Positions 10,594 through 22,100 of a stretch of 27,466 nucleotides of DNA are shown piece by piece. This DNA comes from Apostichopus parvimensis. Lineage: Eukaryota > Echinodermata > Holothuroidea > Aspidochirotida > Stichopodidae. The stretch covers positions 1,319-28,784 of the forward strand of contig KN887946.1 in NCBI GenBank assembly GCA_000934455.1, given 5' to 3'. The notes under the pieces were generated by a model that had not been told where the DNA came from, did not search any database, and was given only the letters and a program-made list of their open reading frames with translations. A program made the position numbers and the translations under genes. The stretch's first letter is position 1, and each line of letters starts with the position of its first letter.

Positions 10594-10649
10594 ATGTTAA
10601 AATTGTCCGTTCGGAGATTTAGAAGACAAACTAGGGATGGAAAGAGCAG
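10594..10649 (+). CDS. KIAA0513: Coding exon 1: start codon and basic N-terminus
   Basis: ATG at 10594 with G at -3 opens a frame of 18 codons plus two bases, ending AG at 10649 before a GTAGGA donor. The two leftover bases pair with the single base that begins exon 2 to make an Arg codon, so the phase fits. The frame is open upstream to a TAG at 10444 and contains no other ATG, so this is the first in-frame Met. The peptide has eight Arg/Lys in 19 residues. A different upstream first exon cannot be excluded, because this part is not conserved with the vertebrate protein as I remember it. Exon 2 cannot be extended upstream as an open frame: TGA lies at 11403. Confidence 0.55.
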
Positions 10650-13070
10650 GTAGGATTATAACAGTTTTTTGAAGAAAAAAAAATTGAAGTTAAAAAAAAA
10701 AGAAATTGTGAAGTTGTACTGATACAGTACGAATGCATATATTCAGACAAAGAAATTCTTATTCCATGTGGAAGACATCAGAGATTTAATGTTCCTTAAA
10801 ATCAGACATTAGGCTGAAGACTTGGATCAAGTCTTAATATGACGACAACATCAAGTCACATGTGCTTCATTTGTTTTTATTTTATATTTTTTAAATTTTT
10901 TGTCAACAACGTTCACTTCTTTCTGTAATAGCGTCCAGTTTTTGCAAGTGTCGAAAGGGAAAAAACATTGGAAGTTCGTAGACGTGACCAATATTATGGG
11001 ATTTGGCTTTTTAGTGTCGACGCTGATAATCACAGATTTATAAAATGACAGCTATAATCAGTCGTGACGTTTTGAAATATGATATCTCGGAATTAATCGA
11101 GATATTCTTTGCTGCATGTTTTATGTTGTTGTTGTTGTCTTTGTCGTTGTCGTTTTCCTTCTCCTCCTCCTCCTCCTTCTCCTTCTTCTCCTTCTCCAAG
11201 ATCTTCTGTCATCTGTTAGAACAAAGATAAATGCATGGGTTTGTGACTCCAGCTGTTAATGATTCAAGATTTAATGGTTGGATAATTACTAAAATCAAGA
11301 AAGAAGAAGATGTATTAGAATTTTCACAGTTTTTTTTTGTAGATCGAGTAGATGTCAAATTTTGTTTCTTAACATCTTTCTTCTATCCATTTTTCTTTCG
11401 TTTGATGCAGATCAAAGGAGAGATCAAGGACCGATGATAATTCGAACGAATGGCAATTGGTGGACGCAAGCATGATTAACGAAATGTGCGAAGACGGGGA
11501 GAGCGCCCCAGGGGACGGTTTCATCCTCGGTTTCAACGACTCGACGAACTCAGGGAGTCTGGTAACGACCGACTCCGCAAACTTGGAGAATGAAACAAGT
11601 CCGTTAGAAACGAGTCCAAATCAGAACCACCGGTTCTGTTTCTGTCCTTTCGAAGTGGACACGACCGGCGGGCCGCATGTCTGCAAAGGAGTGTGTGACA
11701 AGGAGTGCGAGGTGTTCATGGCTAACTTGGTGGAGACTATCTTCTCGTCAAGGTATGTACATTAAGATATTGATGGCTGATCTGTGAGCTCATGAAGTGC
11801 GGCATTTGTACGCTTTCATTATAAAGCATATAATATATTAAAAGACAACCTCCGGCCCCCCTGAGACACCGTATGCCCCCTCCTTTCACTCAACTTGTTA
11901 AGATTTGCAGGTAAAACTCAAAAATAGAAAGTTGGTATATATGCCTCGCTTGGAAGTGTTCACAGAGCTGGGCCCCTTCAACTTGACATAGTGGTGGTCC
12001 CTTTGAAAGTGGGTGCTCCTGGACCCTTGACATCGTGCGGCCCCTTTGACTGTGGGTGCTCCTGAACTGGGCCCCTTCGACCATGGGTGCTTCTGGACCC
12101 TTTGGCTCATTTGCCCTAGTTCTGAAACATTTTGGTGGTACATAATGTGGTAAATATACACAGCACAAAACTTATTTGTTGCTTGGGATGGGGGAAGCAA
12201 ATTATGGACACTAAATGGAAGTATATATCTTTATTGTATTTAGAGCGATTTATCTTTTGTAATTTTGCAAAATTTGCTTTATAATTCCTCGATACTATAT
12301 ATAGTAACCTATACAACATACTATTTATTCACAAAAAATGCTGGTATTCACTGATAAATAGAAGCTTAATATCAGAAAGAGACCTATTATGTTATGTATA
12401 TAGGACATAGAAAAAAAAAACCTTAAAAATGGAAAAATCCGGAAAGAAGAAGCAAAAATTGCAAGTTTTTTTGGTTTTTTTTGTGGTGGGGGATTGTTTT
12501 CTTAAGTTTGGATATAATCATAGTCTTTTTTCCAAGTTTACAATATAAAAGTGGAATTGCTATTCAAGGGAAATTGACATGTTGCAATCTGGCATTTTTG
12601 TAAATTGAGCAATTGTGGCATGTCAATGAATCAGACTGTTTAAAGGAACTTTATACTGTGTAAGACAATAAAGCATGAAATCTGTATAACTATTAAACTA
12701 GTGAGGGATTGTACATGAAGAACAGTGATAATACATTGTTGTTCATATCACGCAGTGTGGTCATTGGCAGCTTTTAACAATCTTTAGAAAATCAGAATAT
12801 TGCATCGATATCCGCACTTCTCATAGTTGCTTCGATATCAGTTTTCCGTGGAATTTATGAAATCGTATCCGAATCCTTAAATGATCAAATTCTTTCAACA
12901 TTTTCTTCTTCCCATTCTTTTCCTTTTCAGTGACAAAATCGACCAGGAAACATCAGCCACATTTGATAGTTACTGTAAAGTAAGTAATGTATTTAATGTA
13001 CGTATATATATATATGTATATGTATATGTATATGTATATATATATATATATGTATATGTATGTATATGTA

Positions 13071-13113
<43 letters not shown>

Positions 13114-16100
13114 GTACATACATGGTATACATATAAATTTGATAATACTTTGATCAAACACTTCAACTTAAGTTACCGACAAGATTTTCATCCAATGAAA
13201 AATACTGCACAATGGAATTGTTGTTTACACCCTCGGAATAGTGTTGGGTAGGATTTAAAAGCAGAGGAAGTGGTTGCGATATTTGTGCTCTGGCGATCAT
13301 TGTCAATATTTTTGTTTGTGTTTGATTATTAATGTCCAAATGACAAAAGCTTACTCTAGTCAATGGCAAGGATGGTTTCTGGCCTGGTTTCTTGTATGTA
13401 AAACTGGCTAATGTAGGTCTAGATATCACTGAGTAGGAACGCGGTAAAGACTTTTTGGTTGCCTTGATATGCACCCCAGACAATACCATGTAATTCCTGA
13501 GTACCAAGAGTCAGTCCTGATGGAAACCAGAATGAAAATTGACAAAGATAACAGTTTCTTCCTTGTTGGAAGACACATCAACACACTGCGGATGGTACAA
13601 TGTCCTGTGTTTGACCAAAAGCCGAACACACTCTTTGAATGGTCAGACATATTTAAACGGGTAATTTATGTCAATTTACCGGACATATCTCGAATATTTG
13701 GTCATCACAATTTATGTCAATATCCAGTTGCTGAATTAGACATTACATTAGTCAGGTTTTCAATATTTTGACGTTTTCTTTTTATAGCTTTTGGTGGTAA
13801 AAATAATATGTACAGTACCTGCATGGCGCCAATGGTATTTGCCTTAGTGTCAAATCAACAATTTCAAGAGTCCTTTGGAAATAAGAAATGCTTGCACAAT
13901 TAAACTGACACTGGCAGTCTTAATTATTTATAGTTTATGTAAACATATATAATGATTAATTTGCATTTGGAACCACAAACCCTAAGATGAAGTTTACTTA
14001 AAGAAATTTCAAGAGTCCTTTGGAAATAAGAAATGCTTGCACAATTAAACTGACACTGGCAGTCTTAATTATTTATAGTTTATATAAACATATATATTGA
14101 TTAATTTACATTTGGAACCACAAACCCTAAGATGAAGTTTACTTAAAGGAATGATTGGCTTCCCCTCACCAGTGGCACCATAAATTTTGTCATTGAATAC
14201 ATTAATCACATTCTCTTGCAGCTTCCTTCTAGATGTCATCACTTGCACCATACAGCGCCCCATACCCATCTCCCTGCCTGCAGTCCCTCCCCAATTTACA
14301 CTATAGAACATGATTTCCTTGTGATCATTTATTAAATCTATTGTTCTATTGCAGTATTCACTTCCCAAGTCCCACCTTCCACCCCTCTCCCCATCCCAAG
14401 TCCCACCCTCTCCCCCATTGCCTCATCCCACCCTCTCCCCATTCCCTCGTTAAACTATACAACACTTAATTAATTAAATCCATTTTGTTCTCTCGCAGTA
14501 TTCTGCCGGGCGTCGCCACTTTGCGGAGCTCTTAAACCAAAGAAGAATCAGGGATAAACTAGTGGAAGAAAACACCTTTTATCGTCTCGTCCAGTTTTTT
14601 GCCATTTGCTTATTTGAGTGAGTTTATACTACTTTCTTGCCTACATGTGTCACCATGCAGTGATTACCCTATAAACTATATATCTCATGTAATTACTACA
14701 CCACCTCACTTACCTGTCTCCTCGCTGTGAATGCAATGTCTTACCTATCTAGTCCAACAATATTTGTCGTTTTCAGTGATCAGGGTAAGTCACTGAGTGC
14801 TAAAAAGTTGACAGTTTTATCAGACTAGGTAGTCAGATGAAGGGGAGACATGAAAGTATTCTGGTCATCATCTATCTGCTCGTGACAGACGGCCCTTAAG
14901 TACTCATTTACTACAATCTGTCCTGGCAAGACATAAACCAGCCCCATTTTGTTTCCCTCTACTACTAGAAACACGTCTGTATTCTCTCGAGCAACATCTG
15001 ATCGCAGTTGTGATTGAAGTTGTAAAACCTTCTTTATCGAGTAAAGTTATAGATGGAATAATTTCTAAAATACATGTTATTAAATACATACACAGAATAT
15101 AGGCTATGTAGATACCACAGCAATGAAAGTCAGGTGTCTAGAGAATTTTTTTTTTAAATTTGCTGATCTTTGGTTGAAAGTTAACTTAAGGGACTTTTTC
15201 AAAGGCTTTAACTGGCAGCTGTGACATTAATACGACAAAGTGGAAGATTTGTTATATACTGTATACCATTACTTTCTGTTAAGGTTCATTCCCATGGTGT
15301 AAACTAAGTTATTAAGATACAGACTATGCATTCATTTAGAGCTGCGGTGGGCAACCTACAGCCCGCGGGCCACATGCGGCCCGCCAGTGATTCTTTGAGG
15401 CCTGTGATATGTCTCAAGGAAAAGAAAAAATCAATCTATTTTACATCCATCACAAAAAACGAGCTAGCTGCTTAGAATTTATCGGCACTAATGATGCTGT
15501 CAGGTAGGCCTATTATCCCCATTAATTATCAACTGTACTGTATTGACATTATGTGAATACAGATTATGTACACACACCTATTGCTTGAAAGTCCTCGGAA
15601 TCAACAGCAGGTCATTGGTTAGGTGCGGCCCAGTCAATTTTTCACTCCTTATATCTGGCCTATTCATTCAAAAAGGTTGCCCACCACTGCTCTAGAGTAA
15701 CAGATCAAGCCATTGCACAGTAGGCCAATCTAGGGAGTACATCCGTCCGTTCATTTTCACCGTAGTTTTCTACAAATGTCCCATTTAGTTTTAAGATAGC
15801 AATTCCCAGTACAAATACCTGGAAAAGTTTACCAAAACCCGGGCAAAACTGTATTGTACGCTTGTTTGTTTGTTTTCAAAAAATAATTTCATAAATAAAA
15901 GAAAAGAAAAAAAAATGGAAAGAAAGAAAAGGTTTGGGGAAGTTCTGGGGTTCAGCTCTGTGCATTGCGAAATAATTAATTGAACTTTTTGTGGTATTTA
16001 TGTACAATTTGTTAGTAAAGGATTTGATTCCTTGTTTATGGCAAAAGGAATCCATGCCAGAGTGTGTGTGTGTGCCTGTGTTACAGTATGCTTTGGCTTG

Positions 16101-19100
16101 TAAATACAACCAGTAAACTAAAATGCTATAGGATGGTTGAAATTTGAAATTGGTATAAATGTGAATTTATTAGTTCAAGACTATTTTTTTTTTTTTTTGA
16201 GGGGGTGGGGGATCCAATGTTACATAGTATTTAGATCCACCTTAATGAGTGCAAGATGCCTATTGGTTTTGGGGATGTCAAAGGTCATATGAGGTCCACA
16301 AAAGTCAAAACCTGGAAACATTGTATACGTGATAAACTAAAGCGTGAATGTGCTTCGTTAAATTGAAATTAAACAGTTGGTGCATGGTCAAAACTTTGCA
16401 CATACTGTGTGCACACTGCAGTGTTATCATTGAATAATCATATAATAATGTGGCATTGGGAATTGCTAAGCGTTTTGGCTTTCTGCTCAGCTACTGTAGG
16501 TTGCCAATTTTTCACCGTGATGCAGCCAGCCAAATTATAGGTCAATAAAATGCCAAATCCAAGCTGCTGTTATCTTATGACAATTTGGCCCTTTATGTAT
16601 GTGGGTATGTGGGTATAGTTGAAATTCCTTGTAACAAGGGGGGATCTCTCTGCTGGACCAACACGGACCAAATTGGGTTTGAAAATGCTCGAATGCAGCC
16701 TTGGCTTGGACTGAACGACATGAAATGGTTGAAATCAACATTCTTTGGGGGAATTTAACTACTTTCAGTTACCACTTTTTTTTTTAATATGTAGCTGGCC
16801 ATTCAAAATAGCAACAAAAAAACATTTTGGCCTTCAAAATTGCCAGAGTGGCAAATTGTGACTGCTGTTGTCACTGCTTTTATAATCATGTTAGAGGTAT
16901 CAACAATTTGTGTTTGTCTGTCTTCTGTTGCACTAGAACAATTTTAACCACAAAAATGATAACCAGTGTTGTTGTACTGTTGTATGCAACAAAAGTGGTT
17001 TTGGATAGTATAGCAACTAGTTGGAATGCCGGCCAGAGCATGAGCACGCAACTATTTAATGTATTGCGCAGATCACATGCTACACGCAAATCGACGTAAA
17101 TTTATTTGAAATGCACAATAGTTAGAAGGGAGCAGGGGAGGTTTAATCTGTGGCAAGAGGATCATTGAAGAAGAAAAAAAATGGAAATTTCTAAGTATAC
17201 CTGGAAACTTGTGGGTTTGTTTCCCAAACTGAAGCAAAACCTCGGTGAAATGGTATGCTTGTACTTGTAGCCTTGCGGTATCAGAAACGTTGTGCAGTGG
17301 CATAGCATTGCAGTAAATGGTTACCAATTGACCAACTGGTACAGAAAGTTCATGGATGGGAAACACCACCGAAGTTCTAGCCTGTCGATCAGGTTTGAAC
17401 GATACCAATCAGCTGTATGCGTAAACGTACCGTAGAAGAACAAAAATAGTTCGTTCATCCCTCCTCCTCCCCCCATGTGACCTGGCATAAAGCCGGTCAA
17501 CAGTGCAGTTGTTATTGTCTAACCTCTGAGCGAACTTTTGAATTCTCGCCTGCAAAACAAAATACCTGCTGTGAACTGGCAAGGAAAGGTGCATTCAGAG
17601 ATAGAAAAATGGGACATTGTGAAGTACTGATAATATCAGATTTATAATACATCAGAATGAAAGGAACATGTACAAAACCACAAAAGTCACGTCGTAAACA
17701 CGTTAAACCTTTGAAGGGGAAGAAACTTAATTCAAGCGTGAAAACAGAATGGACGTTTACATATTATCCAATTTATAATCACAAATATACTGTATGGCAG
17801 TCTTCACTGCAATATGCAACATCATAGTAGTTTTGTCGAACAAACATAAGAAAGGGAATTCTCGTTTTGGATATTTGAAGAATGCAACGAACGTTAATTC
17901 TACGGTTGCTAATCCCATGATGCATCACCCCGGCCCCTGCCTCACATCCCCCGCCCTCCATTTGAGTCTCTTCTCCCCTTCCCTACGATTGTCAACTGCA
18001 GCTGTCGGCAAACATAGGTACTTGAAAACCTTCACTCAACTCGTTAAGCCTGCATTTGTGAAAATTTTTCCAAATCTCGACATCAACAAAGTTAGTCTAT
18101 AAAACGAAGCCTCTGAAAGGTGTCTTTCATGTTGCCTCAATCTTATCGGCGGCATAAAAACTCGCTTGTTTCGATCGACAAGGAAGTAAAAGGCAGCGAT
18201 CCTCAAGAAAAAAAAACTCGTTTCTAAACAGAAAATTGGTGACATTGGGAAATATGTACATACATATTTTTAGTTTGAATCTATAGCCCGGTACGAAATC
18301 CTGTGAAAACAAAAGTTGACACAATTAAAAACACAAGTTCAGCGCTAGTCACTTATCAACCAGGGAAATTAGGTGCTTGAGAGTCAATTGAAACAATGTT
18401 TAACATCCACAAGTGGATTTGATTTGAAAATATTATATCATCACTGCTGTTTTGCTTTGTTTGTCAATTTTTTATTTATTATTTATTAGCTATCCTTTCA
18501 CTCTCTCTTCATTCTTTCATTCATGGAGGATAAATATCATGTGATCTCAAGAGGCAACTGGATGGTGATGGTCGGAGAGGGGGAGGGGGTAGGGGGAGGG
18601 GGAGGGTCCTTAAAATTAAGCTTTTTCATTGATGGTAAGACAGTTTATAGAAAGAAGCAATCACCACCGAACAGTCATTAAACCTTTAAGGTTTTTTTTT
18701 TTCAATGGTTACAATTTCACTTTTGTTATCACAGTGTCAAGAACAAAGTGACAATTTCCATATGAAAGTGCATGCAAACAGCAGTTGAAATCTGTGACGA
18801 AGAAATATAGCTTTGTGAAATGCACGTCATGGGGTCCGACTCCCAGCTTCATACTTTTGTTCTGTTAAATATTGCGATATAAAATTGACTTCAGTTTAGT
18901 AACTCAATTTTAAATGCTAACTGTAGTCCCCCCCCCCCCCCCCAACCCCCCCTCCCCCCCCACCACTTTATTTCTAGGAGTGCAGTGTTGCTCTTGGTTT
19001 TCCTTTTAATAATTGAAATGATTTTTGTAGAACGTGGCAAATCATTTTGCAACTGCCTGAGGGGATGTGTATACTGAAATGTCCTGTTAAATGTATGTAA

Positions 19101-22100
19101 ATTTACATGTATATAATCATCAGAAATGAATCGGTAAATTTCGAGTGTTTGCGTCGGAGGTTCCTAAATTACTGCACATTCCATGGATAAAGGTTGATTC
19201 GGGTTTTTCGATGAGTTGCTCATGTGTGTGACATCATAAATTCTTTATGCAATGAATTAGCCAATTAAATAAAAAGAAGTAAATCAGTTCAAAAATGATA
19301 TACTCAGCGTCAATGGAACAAGCTACCCCATGCTTGGAATTCGGTTGAACATGTTTATTTTAAGTCGCTGCGTATGACATTTTGCTTTCTTGCTTCTCTT
19401 ATACTTCATTATTCATGTTTTTGAAAGTGGCTAAGATCGCTATTTGGTGAAACCACATTTCTGCATTACACCTAAGTTTTCCTTGAGTTACTTAACGAGA
19501 TAAAGCTCTATTCTGATACAAAGTCGACCGAGGTTAAAATTCTATTTTCTACCAAAAATGGAGCGAGGAGTAAAGCCTATTAAAGCGTCATTGAGTTGTT
19601 ACCAAATTTGATATTTTAAATGGATCCAAACAAGAATGGCCCCTCGTTATTATTTGTGATTTAGACTATCAGGTAGGTTTGATTATAATGTACAGTGCTA
19701 GACAGCTTTAAATATACTACGGACACCTAGCCAATTTGCCCCATATTCAGTAGAGTGTGTGATAATCATCTTTCGAAATCTGTTGAAATGTTTTGAAAGC
19801 TCTTTTCGTTGCTAAGATATATATACACATTTGAAATTGTGGTAAATCTGGAAACCTCAACAAAATATGTGCAAACTATGACGTGGAGTGTCGGCACTGA
19901 TCAAAATTTCTTATTTTAGCCGTTAATAGCGTTAACCCCTACTTACAAGCCCACATATATCATTTGTTTAAATGTGATGTTCCTCTTTTCAAAGACGACA
20001 ATAAAAATATTTCAAAAAATTGCCTTAGGCCACAAACCTGTGTTCAGTGTCCTTGAAACGAAGGTTATGAAAACAAGGAATAACATAACAGAAAATAAGG
20101 CATTCATTAGATTGCAATATCATCGATGCGAATAATTACTGTAGCTAATGTTTATTCAGAACTGAAACTAGAAGTAAGAAAAGACTTATAAAATGGTCAA
20201 TCTTTGATGGATTTTGATGGGAGTTGCAGAGCTATTTTAATGATTTTTATATTGCCTATTACAGTGAGTAGGACAATGTTGTTCATAGGTGTCTGTAGAC
20301 CTTCAAGTAGATAAAAAGAGCATCATGGCTGAAATAGAATAATAGGCTCTAGGCTAAATTTAGCTAATTGCATCTGCCAAACTAAGTAAGTAGCTGAATC
20401 AGGAGGCCTGAATGTTGCTACGATTATAATCGAGTCAACGGAGCTGACAAGTATTCAAGATCAAAGGAGCACTGACCAAATACCATGCTAAAAAACGACA
20501 GTTTTTAACATTTTTTCGACACTGAAAGGTGGGGAGCAGTCGCTCTCCCTGCTCCCCCCTGGCTACGTCCCTGTTTATATGTACTGTAGTAACACTGCAT
20601 GTGTACTGCAACACTGTCATTGAAGCCTGGTGGCACGTCACTATTATCGATTTGCTTGAAGTTCTTGTGGCATACCGTTTAGTATAATTAGTAATTACTC
20701 TGAAACACTCATTACAGGTAGCCTGTAAATTTGTTTCTTTACAAAGATTAATACATGAGATCACATTAACACATGAGGTCACATTAACACTGAGGTCACA
20801 TTAACACATGAGGTCACATTAACACATGAGGTCACATTAACTCATGAGTCACATTAACACACAAGTCACATTAACACATGATCGAGTCATTCAGTAATGT
20901 CACAAAGCTTCGAATGTCCCGAAAGCAGAAAAAAAGGGAGTGTAAAAATGATTAAAATCAGAGAAGATCACTATATTATATTACTGCATTATTTTTTATG
21001 ATAGTGAGGTGATTATTATGTAAATTAATTATAAAAGGAAAGTGTATCAAAGGATTTCTCTTATGTCTTTGATTACATTGCATTTTGTTAAGCAGTAGCA
21101 TTTCTATAATGTGGATGATAAAGATATCTCGTACACTTTCCCCTCTCCCCCCCCTCCCCACCACCCCATGGTTTTGTCTACTGTTATGTAATTTATTCCA
21201 ACCCTGATTGAAATGTTTTATTAATGTCTGTTATTTTCCAGATGTCATGAGGCTGAGGACTTTACGCCTGCTACCACCTTAATGAATATGTGCTTTACAT
21301 TTTACCATAACGATGCTACGGGTAAGTGAAGCATTGTCTTCTTAACACCTGCTGCTCACTTTAATGACCATGTGCTTTTTACATATTATAGAGTTTACAT
21401 GCAGCAATTACTCACCTTCAAGAAATGGCAACTAGCACTATTAACACATCAGCTGGTTCTGATGTCATAGTTACCATGACAGCACTGAGCACAAGCTGCC
21501 AGGCTGGGCATATGCAATAGGCAACGGACGAAAACGCAGTTCGTTTTCTTCCCGAAGACAGACATTTGGCGACAGAGGGCAGCCCATAGAAATTCAAGCC
21601 TGACGGTACACTAATCTGATATATCGGAAATTTAATTGCCGTCGTAATAGCCGTCAACCAGTCAAAAACTTTTGAGTTTTAACATTTTCTCCATTTTCTT
21701 TAAAGAAGAGACACTTCAAGAAGGGGTAGGTACTTTAGAGAGATTTAAATTATAGAAAATAACCACAATAGATCTTTGGAGAATTGAACACCAAACACTA
21801 TCTAGAATAAAGACCACTAGTATAAGCCCCTATAAAATGATAGAAGAAATTCAGAAATGAAAACAACGTAAAATTCACTGTAAGGTTTTTAACTTTTTTT
21901 GCCATTTCTGAACCCCCCCTCCCTCGCAATAGTATTAATATAAGGTGATTTTACTGGAATGGACATCAAAAGGGTGGCCAGTGATAACCCTATTGGTATT
22001 CCGTTTTACTCTACTCCTCATGTTGGCCCCCCTATTGCCATTTTATTGCTGGCTGCCGATAACCTCTGGTTCCCCTCCAGTTTAAATTTGTGCTATTCTT

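Larger units (their letters stand above)
11753..12930 (+). other. Intron 2 (1178 nt, phase 2)
   Basis: GTATGT...TTCAG intron. It contains a GGCCCCTT-type degenerate tandem repeat (11968-12110) and one copy of a dispersed repeat (12238-12412) whose inverted partner lies at 8697-8880. The remainder is AT-rich without recognised features. Confidence 0.8.
12980..14498 (+). other. Intron 3 (1519 nt, phase 0)
   Basis: GTAAGT...CGCAG intron. It contains a TA-rich microsatellite at its 5' end, open frames on both strands around 13163-13771 without a supporting splice context, a 145-bp tandem duplication (13861-14148) and a C-rich pyrimidine stretch (about 14366-14460) leading to the exon 4 acceptor. 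Confidence 0.8.
14618..21241 (+). other. Intron 4 (6624 nt, phase 2)
   Basis: GTGAGT...CCAG intron, the largest. It holds a dispersed-repeat fragment (14700-14760), an hAT-type MITE (15342-15689), a poly-T/G-rich tract (about 16170-16216), G- and C-runs (18579-18606, 18927-18961), a transposon-like terminus (20515-20575) and an 18-bp tandem array (20753-20875). Short open frames near 16827-17099 and 17073-17594 have no supporting splice sites or recognised homology. Between 19000 and 20400 I see nothing. Confidence 0.85.

Noticed and set aside
12881-13251. Open frames through the TA microsatellite
   Set aside because: They consist of Tyr/Ile/Val runs generated by the dinucleotide repeat.
13469-13771. 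100-codon plus-strand open frame in intron 3
   Set aside because: Its composition is protein-like, but the opposite strand is also open over part of it, no splice sites fit in phase with exons 3 and 4, and the homology across that junction is already gapless.
16827-17594. Several open frames on both strands in intron 4
   Set aside because: They overlap on opposite strands, have no recognisable domain and no acceptor/donor framing.
20435-20782. 115-codon minus-strand frame
   Set aside because: It crosses a transposon-like terminus ([16 protein letters not shown] peptide) typical of spurious translations of mobile-element ends.
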